A stretch of DNA of 64,000 bases from Bacillus sp. Cs-700 (GTDB lineage: Bacteria; Bacillota; Bacilli; Bacillales; Guptibacillaceae). The position numbers were made by a program, and so were the translations under genes. The notes under the pieces are model-generated. The model did no database searches. It was not told the DNA's origin and saw only the letters and a list, made by a program, of their open reading frames with translations. The DNA lies in contig NZ_CP041063.1 in assembly GCF_011082085.1 (NCBI RefSeq), positions 1,798,001 to 1,862,000 on the forward strand. The letters are read 5' to 3'. Below, one piece after another: positions 45,913 to 54,148 of this stretch (position 1 is the stretch's first letter; every line of letters starts with the position of its first letter).

Positions 45913-46195
45913 CTTTCTCCTCCTAGCATGTTACTCTACATGTTCATTTTATTACATACTAGCTTGACTCGTTCCCTCCTAACATTCTACCCTTCAATTT
46001 CCATTGCTTGTTATGAAAAAAAAACTGCATGAAATTAGCCGTCCATTTCAGAATACAATTTCATAAAATAATAGGTTTGATTAGTAGAGTCTATATGGCC
46101 AGGACACATAAAAATGCTTAAGGCACTACTCGTTTTTTTGGAGAGGCGCCTTGATATATTAAACGATTGCCCCGAGTTTGCTGAAGATACCCTTA
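45913..46195. other. Intergenic region of the accessory block
   Basis: About 280 bp with no supportable gene. The stretch about 46105-46195 contains a GC-richer island (GGAGAGGCGCC) that looks like a remnant of a repeated or coding sequence; on the minus strand it could encode a short C-terminus, but nothing can be assigned. Confidence 0.35.
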
Positions 46196-46738
46196 TTAAA
46201 TTTGACGTGAATATCTCAATGATATGTAGTCCTCATCCTCATTTCCAAAACCATTTTGCTCGTGCTTGTAAACGAAGCCTTTAGCTTCGTAAAAAGGGAT
46301 CCCTTTCTGGTTGTCCTTTTCCACTGATACCCATTGCTTCTTTGCATTAAATTCTTCTTTCTGCTGGTGAGTGATAGCATCTAACAGAATCGTACCTATC
46401 CCTTCATTCCGCCTATTAGGATCTAGATATAAGACAAAGATCTCGCCCTCATCCTCACCGATCATTCCTCCTCCACCTGCTCCAATTACTTCATCATTTT
46501 CAACTGCTACAAAATAACCGCCCCAATGTCTATCTGAAGTTGTTACTTCATCGAGTATTCGTTCATTGTTATAAAAATCTTTTATAACTCTCTCAATATA
46601 TTCCTTTGTATGGCTATCTCCATAAGTTGCCCAGTAACCCGTGGAACAGACTTTTTTTATTCCTTCTACGTGAGTTGCATTTGCTTTATAAACGCGTATT
46701 ATGATTAACCCTCCATTCTCTTCTCTACACTTATTCAA
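46196..46738 (-). CDS. GNAT-family N-acetyltransferase
   Basis: A 180-aa acetyltransferase. The acetyl-CoA motif is VLYLDPNRRNEGIGTILLDAI (residues about 104-124), followed by WVSVEKDNQKGIPFYEAKGFV. The start is odd: the TTG at 46738 has AGGGAG at close spacing. A better ribosome site, GGAGGG, about 10 codons further is followed only by ATC and ATA codons, just where the family sequence (IRVYKAN) begins. Use of a rare start codon there is possible. Acceptor unknown. Confidence 0.8.
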   Translation of the reverse strand: MNKCREENGGLIIIRVYKANATHVEGIKKVCSTGYWATYGDSHTKEYIERVIKDFYNNERILDEVTTSDRHWGGYFVAVENDEVIGAGGGGMIGEDEGEIFVLYLDPNRRNEGIGTILLDAITHQQKEEFNAKKQWVSVEKDNQKGIPFYEAKGFVYKHEQNGFGNEDEDYISLRYSRQI

Positions 46739-46824
46739 TAGGCTCCCTGTAATAAAAAATTAAAGAAAACGAACGTAAACCATTTTCGTTCCGAGATTAT
46801 GGAGCAACATCTTATAGCTACTTT

Positions 46825-47148
46825 TTAAATGGGTGTCTCGGAAAATTCTCTAATTACTTCCATAATGAAACCCCACATAATAATAATTGCTGGAGATAAA
46901 TTTACTATGAAAGCGAATATTCTTTTTCCTAATTTATCTTTACTAAACATTGAAACAATACTCAGCGGAATACCAAACAAAGACAAAAGAAAAGTAAGAA
47001 ACACATAGACCCTTAAAACATCATCGATCTTATTGGCGCTCTCTTCCGAAGTTATTCCGGTGTAAATGAGTACTATAATTCCTGTAACAGTAACCCATCC
47101 AATAAAATAGGAAATTCTCGTAAGGAAGTTAAGACTATTCCTATCCAT
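46825..47148 (-). CDS. Hypothetical three-helix membrane protein
   Basis: A 107-aa protein with three hydrophobic helices (FIGWVTVTGIIVLIYTGI, YVFLTFLLSLFGIPLSIVSMF, FAFIVNLSPAIIIMWGFIM). GAGGTGG is 5 nt before the ATG at 47148. Part of a run of short accessory membrane proteins; no family recognised. Confidence 0.65.
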   Translation of the reverse strand: MDRNSLNFLTRISYFIGWVTVTGIIVLIYTGITSEESANKIDDVLRVYVFLTFLLSLFGIPLSIVSMFSKDKLGKRIFAFIVNLSPAIIIMWGFIMEVIREFSETPI

Positions 47149-47300
47149 TACTTCCACCTCTACAAATGAAAATATAGGAGAACATACTTATATAATAATC
47201 GCTGCCATTCGTATACTGGAAGATACACTTAAACAGGATTATCAAAAACGTTATTCCAGATTTTCTCCGAGATAATTAAATAACATTTTTAAATCAACTC

Positions 47301-47848
47301 TTAAGTACACTCCTCTAAAAGCTGACCTATTTCCTCCCAATCTTTAACTCTTCTAATATTATTGTGGAGACAATTTTGATTGTATGGTTTGTCGAGTAAC
47401 AAGACCTCAATTCCATTCTCTGCTAGGTTCATTGCGTGATCAGGCTGGTCCTCAATAAATAGTGTAATATCTCTGAGATCAACACATTCCACTTTGCCAT
47501 TTCGATATTGTGAAGCACATACTACCTCTTTTACTGGTAACTGGTTCACTTCAGTCCAAATATCCAGTCGTTTGGGCGTCCTGTAATTATTGTGAACTTT
47601 GCCTCCTGAACCGCATTATTTAAAACTTCTTTTACATATCGATAGGGTTTTTCAATATGAAGTTCAGCTTGGTTATTTGAAAAAAACTCTATGAATTCAT
47701 CAAATGTATAGCCATATAAATCCGAAACTCCATATTCTCTAATTTCTTCATAGATTAGATCTTATTGATGCAATTCATTTAGCAACCTAATAATTGATTT
47801 CCTCATATCAATGAGAGTGTCATCAAAGTCTAAGCCTATATGTATCAA
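47301..47848 (-). pseudogene. HAD-type 5'(3')-nucleotidase-like gene, nonsense and frameshift
   Basis: From a TTG at 47848 (GGAGG 6 nt upstream) the frame gives IGLDFDDTLIDM, the HAD motif I (DxD). After 28 codons a TAA (47762-47764) interrupts it. The frame continues with ITGRPND, motif II, then shifts at the run near 47571-47576, where one missing base would restore RPKRLDIWTEVNQLPVKEVV. The last part has LFIEDQPDHAMNLAENGIEVLLLDKPYNQ, the motif IV region. Two independent lesions make this a pseudogene rather than a sequencing error. Confidence 0.85.
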
Positions 47849-47897
47849 TTCTTTCCTCCCATATTAGTATTGTCATTATATATATTGATATTGCCAT

Positions 47898-48368
47898 TTA
47901 AGTAAGTGACTTTGACATATCCATCATATCTTTAAACCCTAGATTTCCATAAACCTTTCTTCCAGTGGAACTTGACCATAACCTTGCTCGGATTGCTCCT
48001 TTTCCTTTAAGCCACCCACAAGTTTCATCGACTAATTTATAAGCTAACCCATTATTCCGATGATTTTCTTTCGTATATACTGCTATCACCCAACCAAAAA
48101 GGCTCTGTTCTTCTGCAAGCGGATATGAATACTCTGTCCTAATCAACCCTCCTGAACAAGCAACAATATTATCATTGCTATCGGTTGCAACTCTGAATAC
48201 TAAATTACCTAATTCAAATTCTTTTAGAAATAAACTCTTAACTTCCTCAAGCCTCTTTACATCTGGCTTTGGAATGCCATCTACATCTCCCATTTCACAG
48301 GCCATTTTGTACCATAAGTCAGCCATAATAGGAATTTCTTTATTAGTATTCCATCTTGTTTCGTACAT
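47898..48368 (-). CDS. GNAT-family N-acetyltransferase
   Basis: A 156-aa acetyltransferase. The acetyl-CoA segment is AVYTKENHRNNGLAYKLVDET and the C-terminal part IRARLWSSSTGRKVYGNLGF holds the last strands and the conserved GF. TAGGAGGT precedes the ATG by 7 nt. It lies in the accessory block next to the broken nucleotidase gene. Acceptor unknown. Confidence 0.82.
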   Translation of the reverse strand: MYETRWNTNKEIPIMADLWYKMACEMGDVDGIPKPDVKRLEEVKSLFLKEFELGNLVFRVATDSNDNIVACSGGLIRTEYSYPLAEEQSLFGWVIAVYTKENHRNNGLAYKLVDETCGWLKGKGAIRARLWSSSTGRKVYGNLGFKDMMDMSKSLT

Positions 48369-48480
48369 TTTATTACCTCCTAATAAACAGGATATGTGGC
48401 TATATTTCTACCAAAATCCATTTTTGTTCAATTCCAATTATTTCAAAACCTAACCACTTACTCAACCTTACTTTGAAAGA

Positions 48481-48510
48481 AAAGACGTAATTCCTTAGTG
48501 CGGAATTACG
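48481..48510 (-). terminator. Terminator of the 48574-48843 gene
   Basis: Nine-bp stem CGTAATTCC / GGAATTACG (48486-48510) followed by TCTTTTCTTT on the minus strand. Confidence 0.75.
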
Positions 48511-48573
48511 CCCGATAAATGAAGATCGTTCTTCAACGTTTGCGCTGTTATGATATTACAGAATTGCTCCGAT

Positions 48574-48843
48574 TTAGCTTAATAAAAAACCTTTAATTGA
48601 TACAAATAATGAGAAGGCAAAAACACCAACAAGTAGTATACCAATTGTTTTTCGCTCTTTTTGAAATTCCTCTATTCCCATAACTAACATTGTAAGTCCT
48701 AATAGAAATATCATTATATGATTAAACTCAAAATTACTTGTAATCAACCCATAAACAGCAAGTGCAAAAGTTGATAGTGATAGAACGTATCGTAAAATTT
48801 TCAACCAAATTCCCACTTTCATCTTCCTCAAAAATACGGTCAT
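48574..48843 (-). CDS. Small membrane protein (DUF3953-like)
   Basis: An 89-aa protein with three predicted helices (ILRYVLSLSTFALAVYGLI, IMIFLLGLTMLVMGIEEF, TIGILLVGVFAFSLFVSI). It resembles the DUF3953 group of bacilli, a weak call. The ATG at 48843 has no ribosome site; alternatives a few codons further follow GAGGAAG at short spacing (ATG at 48822 or a GTG two codons on). Function unknown. Confidence 0.65.
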   Translation of the reverse strand: MTVFLRKMKVGIWLKILRYVLSLSTFALAVYGLITSNFEFNHIMIFLLGLTMLVMGIEEFQKERKTIGILLVGVFAFSLFVSIKGFLLS

Positions 48844-48902
48844 TATGTTTAGTTACAATTATTTCAAATCATTGAGAACAACACAATCTTTTATTTCAAA
48901 TT

Positions 48903-48932
48903 AAAAGAGCCTATCTTATTACAGATAAGCTC
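48903..48932 (-). terminator. Terminator of the 48938-49129 gene
   Basis: Ten-bp stem GAGCTTATCT / AGATAGGCTC (48907-48932, one G-U) followed by TTTT on the minus strand. Confidence 0.75.
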
Positions 48933-48937
48933 CGAAT

Positions 48938-49129
48938 TTAATCAAATAGAAAATTACCCACTAATCCAATTAATAGCATTAATATAAAACTCCCAAACAG
49001 AAAATATCCGATTAACTTAATGGGTAAAGGAAGTCTTCCTCCACGTGTTTTTGGAAACCCTTCGATATTTTGTTTATGTGCTATGGCATCATTGAAAGGC
49101 TTATTTTCATTTCCATTGTTCATAGACAA
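48938..49129 (-). CDS. Small single-helix membrane protein
   Basis: A 63-aa protein with a polar N-terminus (KPFNDAIAHKQNIEGFPKT) and one C-terminal membrane helix (YFLFGSFILMLLIGLVGNFLF). The TTG at 49129 lies 7 nt after GGAGG, better than the ATG two codons later. A terminator overlaps its 3' end. Function unknown. Confidence 0.65.
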   Translation of the reverse strand: MSMNNGNENKPFNDAIAHKQNIEGFPKTRGGRLPLPIKLIGYFLFGSFILMLLIGLVGNFLFD

Positions 49130-49422
49130 TTTAATACCTCCAATATTTCTGATCTTCTCTAACGAAAGAGTCTCCTATTATATTTACGAAGTAGCCTTTG
49201 ATTTAGTTTCAAATCGTCTATTATCTCGAATTCAAGTCTTCCATAAACCTGCCCTTTAATTGAACAATTCCTCTAATAACCTTCACCACTAATTTTAACA
49301 CAATATTCCAAATCAACTAAACTGAACAACCTTCATATCGTATTTTCCCAAGTATATCCGTTTAAGAAATACAGAAGCGCAAATACTATGAGAAAACTCT
49401 TGAACTGGAAAGGAATTCAGCC

Positions 49423-49719
49423 ATGACATTTCCTGTTATCCATACAAACTTTTGGGATGCTGTACTTGCGATCCCTTTAGTCATGATACTCACACAGCTA
49501 ATCAAAATATTCACACCTATACCTCGGACCTTTGTTCCAACACTAGCGATTATTTTAGGACTTCTCATATCAGTCTTTTATAGTCATCGTCATCACCTTG
49601 TTGCCGGTTTGTTTATGGGGTACTTTTATGGATATGCGGCGATTGGAAACTATGCATCGTTGAAGACAACCCTTCTTGCATTAAAAAAGAAAAGAAGAAA
49701 AAAAGAACATTTTTCATAA
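49423..49719 (+). CDS. Holin-like small membrane protein
   Basis: A 98-aa protein with three hydrophobic helices (FWDAVLAIPLVMILTQLI, FVPTLAIILGLLISVFY, HLVAGLFMGYFYGYAAIG) and a strongly basic C-terminus (ALKKKRRKKEHF). Size, topology and tail resemble phage holins, but no lysis gene is adjacent, so the resemblance may be only topological. AAAGGA precedes the ATG. Ends at a strong bidirectional terminator. Confidence 0.65.
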   Translation: MTFPVIHTNFWDAVLAIPLVMILTQLIKIFTPIPRTFVPTLAIILGLLISVFYSHRHHLVAGLFMGYFYGYAAIGNYASLKTTLLALKKKRRKKEHFS

Positions 49720-49741
49720 ACGAATTTCGTTCCAATCCAAA

Positions 49742-49780
49742 AAAAAAGTGGACTTCCGCTATTCGGAAGTCCACTTTTTT
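49742..49780. terminator. Bidirectional terminator, holin-like gene / YebC gene
   Basis: Perfect 17-bp stem AAAAAAGTGGACTTCCG / CGGAAGTCCACTTTTTT with a 5-nt loop between two convergent genes. Confidence 0.95.
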
Positions 49781-49789
49781 GAATTTCAA

Positions 49790-50512
49790 TTATTCTTCTC
49801 CTAAATCTACATTGTGATAAACCTGCTGTACATCTTCCAACTCTTCAAGTGCATCGATCATTTTCAAGAACTGCTCTTGATCTTCTCCTGAAAGCTCAAC
49901 GTCATTTTGTGCAAGCATCGTAAGTTCAGCTACCGTAAACTCAGTAATACCTGCATTTTTAAATGCTTCCTGCACTGCATGGAACTGATCTGGTTCAGCA
50001 TAGACAATTACAACGTCATCCTCTTCCATAATGTCACGTACATCAAGATCTGCTTCCATTAACAGTTCAAGAACTTCATCTGCTGATTTGCCTTCAATGC
50101 CGAATACGGCTGTTGCATCAAACATGTAAGCAACAGAACCGTTCACACCCATGTTTCCACCGTTTTTACCAAAAGTAGAGCGAACATCAGAAGCTGTACG
50201 GTTTACGTTGTTTGTTAATGTATCAACGATCACCATAGATCCGCTTGGACCAAATCCTTCGTAACGAAGCGTATCGTAATTTTCATCTGCTCCGCCCTTC
50301 GCTTTTTCAATCGCACGGTCAATGATTGCTTTTGGTACGTTGTATGTTTTCGCCCGTTCAAGAACTAAGCGCAACGCCTGGTTCGCTACTGGATCTGGTT
50401 CACCTTGCTTTGCCGCTACATAAATTTCACGACCAAACTTTGCATAAATTCGACTTGTATTCGCATCCTTAGATGCTTTCTTTTCCTTAATATTATTCCA
50501 TTTACGACCCAT
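49790..50512 (-). CDS. YebC/PmpR (TACO1) family protein
   Basis: A 240-aa protein. It begins [20 protein letters not shown], has [25 protein letters not shown] and the [19 protein letters not shown] signature. Family members have been described as transcription regulators and more recently as ribosome-associated factors relieving stalling on proline-rich stretches. The N-terminus is nearer to the B. subtilis YeeI subgroup than to YrbC. No operon partner; ends at a bidirectional terminator. Confidence 0.93.
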   Translation of the reverse strand: MGRKWNNIKEKKASKDANTSRIYAKFGREIYVAAKQGEPDPVANQALRLVLERAKTYNVPKAIIDRAIEKAKGGADENYDTLRYEGFGPSGSMVIVDTLTNNVNRTASDVRSTFGKNGGNMGVNGSVAYMFDATAVFGIEGKSADEVLELLMEADLDVRDIMEEDDVVIVYAEPDQFHAVQEAFKNAGITEFTVAELTMLAQNDVELSGEDQEQFLKMIDALEELEDVQQVYHNVDLGEE

Positions 50513-50658
50513 TCTATTTCACTCTTTTCTACTAGTTATCTGTTCACACATTCTCTATACGTCTCGTCAATTATACCATATTTTACAGTTAACATTTGCT
50601 TTAGGGACTTGGATCAACTAGAAATAATAGTAAACTAATAAAAAAGAGGAGTGATCAT

Positions 50659-51720
50659 TTGAATCAGAGAAGATTGCGAGATTACGGAGTCACAATTGGA
50701 GAAATGGAGCCTGGCGATAAAAACACCATTACTGATGTCGAGGGAGTAAGCGTCGGCCATACTACTATAAGTAATGGACAGGTTCAGACTGGCGTTACAG
50801 CCATCCTGCCACATCAAGGAAATCTTTTTCAGCAAAAAGTAATCGCATCGAGCTATGTTTTAAATGGGTTTGGTAAAACAATGGGTACCATCCAACTCAA
50901 TGAGCTTGGTACACTGGAAACCCCGATACTTCTAACGAATACGTTAAGTATAGGAACGGCTGCAGATGCGATGCTTGATTATATGCTTGAACAAAACCAT
51001 GAAATTGGCGATACAACTGGAACGGTTAATCCGGTTATTGGCGAATGCAACGATATGTTTTTAAACGATATCCGAGGACGTCACGTTCAAAAGCATCATG
51101 TTCACGAAGCGATTGCAAATGCTTCGACTACTTTTGAAGAAGGTTCCGTTGGGGCTGGAAGGGGGATGCTGTGCTACTCATTAAAAGGTGGAATTGGCAC
51201 TGCTTCGAGAAAAGTGAAGCTCCAGCATGGAAGTTACACTCTTGGTGTCTTAGTTGTAACCAACTTTGGTATTCTTCGGGACCTACAAATAAACGGAAAG
51301 AAAGTGGGCAAGAAATTAAAGGAAGCCCTTCTTCATTCCTGGGAAGAAAAAGATAAGGGATCCGTCATGGTGATCGTTGCAACAGATCTCCCCGTTTCAG
51401 AACGCCAACTTCAGCGTATTATTAAACGGGCATCGACAGGACTAGCTCGAACAGGATCGATTATCACAACTGGTAGCGGCGAGATTATCATTGGTTTTTC
51501 CACCGCCAACAAAGTCGCCCATCAATATGCACCACAAACTCAAACACTGGAAACCATTCATGAGGAAGAAATCGATACCGCTTTTCGTTCAGTTGGTGAA
51601 GCGACAGAAGAAGCGGTACTTAATTCTTTAGTAGCCGCTACTCACGTGATCGGCCGTGATGGAAATGAGAGACCGACGTTAATGCATTTACTCCAGAAAT
51701 TTAGTATGAAGCTTACATAA
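50659..51720 (+). CDS. P1 family (DmpA-like) peptidase
   Basis: A 353-aa N-terminal-nucleophile hydrolase of the DmpA/BapA group, which cleaves itself into alpha and beta chains and acts as an aminopeptidase. Signatures are ITDVEGVSVGHTTIS at the N-terminus, NPVIGECNDMFLN, EGSVGAGRGM, and VLVVTNFGILRDLQING at the probable cleavage site. The residue before NFG, where DmpA-type enzymes have the nucleophilic serine, is threonine here. The TTG start has GAGGAG 7 nt upstream. Monocistronic. Confidence 0.88.
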   Translation: MNQRRLRDYGVTIGEMEPGDKNTITDVEGVSVGHTTISNGQVQTGVTAILPHQGNLFQQKVIASSYVLNGFGKTMGTIQLNELGTLETPILLTNTLSIGTAADAMLDYMLEQNHEIGDTTGTVNPVIGECNDMFLNDIRGRHVQKHHVHEAIANASTTFEEGSVGAGRGMLCYSLKGGIGTASRKVKLQHGSYTLGVLVVTNFGILRDLQINGKKVGKKLKEALLHSWEEKDKGSVMVIVATDLPVSERQLQRIIKRASTGLARTGSIITTGSGEIIIGFSTANKVAHQYAPQTQTLETIHEEEIDTAFRSVGEATEEAVLNSLVAATHVIGRDGNERPTLMHLLQKFSMKLT

Positions 51721-51757
51721 AAAAATCCTCCTGTCACGACGACAGGAGGATTTTTTT
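51721..51757. terminator. Bidirectional terminator, P1 peptidase / SDR gene
   Basis: Perfect stem AAAAATCCTCCTGTC / GACAGGAGGATTTTT with a 5-nt loop between convergent genes. Confidence 0.95.
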
Positions 51758-51761
51758 ATGA

Positions 51762-52520
51762 TTAGCGGTTACGCCCGACATACGGATAAATTGGATTTTT
51801 CAATTGAAACTCGTATGTGTTGCCATCAACGATACCAACAACTTGATTGCTATCGTAAAGATCTAGCATGAAGTCTGCCATTTCTTTCGCTGTATGGAAC
51901 TGCGGAACAGTTCCTTCATATTCGAAGTTATCAACGTCCATTGAACGGTTCGCAAATTCAGTTTCTGTTGCTGCAGGTGCCAATACTTTTGCCTGCATTT
52001 TTGCACCTTGTCCTTGTAGCTCCTGAGCAAGTCCTTCTGTAAAGGCACTGACAAAGAATTTCGTTGCACAATACGTCACGGCATCCGCTACGATCGTATA
52101 GCCTCCACCGGATGATACGTTAATTAATTGTGTTCCTTCTACATTCGCATAATCGCGAACATACAAAGATGAAAGAATTGTTAACGCCTCATTATTCAAG
52201 CGAAGCATTGTTTCAATCTTAGGAAGCTTCTGTTTGCCGACTGGATCGAAATTACCGAATCCTGCATTGTTAATAAATGTTTCAATTTCAATATTTTCAA
52301 GACTTTCATAGAAAGCATATACATTTTCGTTAAGTGACAAATCAGCTTCACGAATTATGACATCAAGATCAGCATTGATCTTGTGTACTTCGTTTTTCAA
52401 TTCTTCTAATTTTGTTGTCCGACGTGCTGCCACAACAAGGTTCTTCCCTCTTGCTGCAAACGCCAATGCTGCTTCATACCCAATCCCTGAACTTGCTCCT
52501 GTAATAACGGTATACTTCAT
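51762..52520 (-). CDS. Short-chain dehydrogenase/reductase
   Basis: A 252-aa classical SDR. The cofactor motif is TGASSGIGYEAALAF, the NNAG motif is in FINNAGFGNFDP, the catalytic serine is in LINVSSGGGY, and YxxxK is in TYCATKFFVSAF. The basic residues after beta-2 (VVAARRTTKL) suggest NADPH preference. The substrate is unknown. It is divergent from a MerR-type regulator, and its promoter has the 19-bp spacer expected of a MerR target, so the regulator most likely activates this gene. Confidence 0.92.
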   Translation of the reverse strand: MKYTVITGASSGIGYEAALAFAARGKNLVVAARRTTKLEELKNEVHKINADLDVIIREADLSLNENVYAFYESLENIEIETFINNAGFGNFDPVGKQKLPKIETMLRLNNEALTILSSLYVRDYANVEGTQLINVSSGGGYTIVADAVTYCATKFFVSAFTEGLAQELQGQGAKMQAKVLAPAATETEFANRSMDVDNFEYEGTVPQFHTAKEMADFMLDLYDSNQVVGIVDGNTYEFQLKNPIYPYVGRNR

Positions 52521-52556
52521 GCTAATCCCTCCACTTATTCATTATGATACAATTTT

Positions 52557-52587
52557 ATTGTAGACGTTTGAGTGCACTCTAAGTCAA
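52557..52587 (-). promoter_or_regulatory. MerR-type promoter and operator of the SDR gene
   Basis: TTGACT (52582-52587) and TACAAT (52557-52562) are separated by 19 bp on the minus strand, the over-long spacer that MerR-family activators correct. Inside the spacer is the perfect palindrome GAGTGCACTC (52570-52579). The merR gene is divergent and starts 29 bp from the -35. Confidence 0.88.
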
Positions 52588-52615
52588 ACAAAACGAAAAA
52601 GCAGGGGGCGATTGA

Positions 52616-52984
52616 ATGTACTCGATAAGTGAAATAGCCGAAATGGTAGATATAAGTGCGCATACCCTTCGTTATTATGAAAAGGAAGGAATCATTGATC
52701 CCGTTCGGAATGAGAATGGGATTAGACAGTTCGACGAGCATCATTTGCAATGGTTGCAATTCGTTAAGAAATTAAGAGAAACCCAAATGCCCGTCTCTCA
52801 AATCAAAGAATATACGCGGTTATTTCTTGAAGGAAAGCACACTGCGAATGCACGCCTTAGACTCCTTGAAGATCATCAGCAGTTTATTCGTGATCAAATT
52901 GAGACCCTTCTTGGAACGGATGATATGTTATCGAAGAAAATTTCAACATATAAAGAACTGATGGAGAAATCCATGATGAAATAA
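52616..52984 (+). CDS. MerR-family transcriptional regulator
   Basis: A 122-aa regulator. The winged helix is YSISEIAEMVDISAHTLRYYEKEGI and the dimerisation helix is LRLLEDHQQFIRDQIETLL. No cysteine is present, so metal or thiol sensing is unlikely; the size fits the AdhR/YraB-like aldehyde or small-molecule group, but AdhR-type cysteines are missing. AGGGGGCG precedes the ATG. Divergent from the SDR gene, whose 19-bp-spacer promoter it probably controls. Ends at a strong terminator. Confidence 0.92.
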   Translation: MYSISEIAEMVDISAHTLRYYEKEGIIDPVRNENGIRQFDEHHLQWLQFVKKLRETQMPVSQIKEYTRLFLEGKHTANARLRLLEDHQQFIRDQIETLLGTDDMLSKKISTYKELMEKSMMK

Positions 52985-53029
52985 CCAAAAGTCCCGTTCC
53001 TTTAAGGAACCGGACTTTTGGTTATTTTT
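52983..53029. terminator. Bidirectional terminator, merR / glycerate kinase
   Basis: Stem AACCAAAAGTCC...GTTCC / GGAAC...GGACTTTTGGTT followed by TTTTTTT, between convergent genes. Confidence 0.92.
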
Positions 53030-53031
53030 TT

Positions 53032-54135
53032 CTACTTGCCTCTTCCGCTACTCCAGATACGCATCACTTGCTCCGCTGAAAAGGCTAGCTGAGATTTTGT
53101 GACGTCTGGGTTAAGCGCATGTTCTAATGAATGACACCCTTGCTGAATCGAAAGGACTCCCGATAATGTTTCATACAAGTTATCCACCGGTTCAACAACC
53201 TGCCCTGCTAATGCATAGCATGGGACGTGGTGTTTTTTCGCAAGTTTTCCAACTCCAGACGGAACTTTCCCATAAGCGGTTTGATGATCGATTTGCCCTT
53301 CCCCAGTGAAAACAATGTCGGCCACGGATAGCTTCTCTTCGACTTTTAACAATTCAAGCATCCACTCAATACCAGGTACATAAGTCGCCCCAAGAAAATA
53401 AAGTGCTCCTCCGATTCCTCCTGCCGCTCCTGCTCCTTTTTGAGTCGATAGAGAAAGAAGATTTGCTACTCGAAGAAGAGCAGCATCATAAGTCGGAATT
53501 TCTTCTTTCTTCATGCCTTTTTGTGGTCCAAAAACAGCAGCAGCTCCACGCTCACCTGCATAAGGATTGTCTACATCCGTTATGATATAAAGATTTGCAT
53601 TAAGCTTACTACTACTTTCACGGATGGATGTTGTGTGTAGCAAAGGATTTTCATGGAGGGGTAATTCTTGCCCCCACTCATTCAAACACGTATATCCGAG
53701 TGCTTGTAATAACCCAAGTCCTCCATCAGTTGTACCTGTTCCACCAAGGAAAACATAAATGTCACTAGCACCTTTAATCTCTGCATCATGAATTAGTTCC
53801 CCAACACCATAGCTCGTTAACCGTGAAGACTCTAGCTCCTCAGAAGAAATTAAGTGCAATCCAACCGCTTCAGCACATTCAATATAAGCAGCCTGTTCTG
53901 TGCGGTAGTAACGAGCCATTTTCTTTTTTCCATCAAGCTGGTGAATCGAAACAAACTCAAAATGACCAGGGAGGATTTGAACGGCTTCAAGAGAACCCTC
54001 TCCTCCATCCGCAATCGGAATGACATCCACCTTGCTCTCTGGATAAACTCTTTTAACACCTTGCTTCACAGCTTCTCCAGCAACCTTTGATGAAAGAGAT
54101 CCTTTGAATGAATCCATTGCAACAAGTATATTCAT
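53032..54135 (-). CDS. glxK: Glycerate kinase
   Basis: A 367-aa kinase of the GarK/GlxK family, phosphorylating D-glycerate (2-kinase in the characterised members). The N-terminal MDSFKGSLSSKVAGEAV, VIPIADGGEGSLEAV, FLGGTGTTDGGLGLLQALGY and GEGQIDHQTAYGKVPSGVGKLA motifs are diagnostic. It starts 13 bp downstream of the glutamate 5-kinase stop, so the two may share a transcript although their pathways are unrelated. GGTGG lies before the ATG. Confidence 0.95.
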   Translation of the reverse strand: MNILVAMDSFKGSLSSKVAGEAVKQGVKRVYPESKVDVIPIADGGEGSLEAVQILPGHFEFVSIHQLDGKKKMARYYRTEQAAYIECAEAVGLHLISSEELESSRLTSYGVGELIHDAEIKGASDIYVFLGGTGTTDGGLGLLQALGYTCLNEWGQELPLHENPLLHTTSIRESSSKLNANLYIITDVDNPYAGERGAAAVFGPQKGMKKEEIPTYDAALLRVANLLSLSTQKGAGAAGGIGGALYFLGATYVPGIEWMLELLKVEEKLSVADIVFTGEGQIDHQTAYGKVPSGVGKLAKKHHVPCYALAGQVVEPVDNLYETLSGVLSIQQGCHSLEHALNPDVTKSQLAFSAEQVMRIWSSGRGK

Positions 54136-54148
54136 CCTTTTACCACCT

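Noticed and set aside
44673-49719. Possible prophage or genomic island (recombinase, holin-like gene, small unknown genes)
   Set aside because: No structural phage genes, no att repeats and no integrase target tRNA could be seen; called only an accessory stretch.
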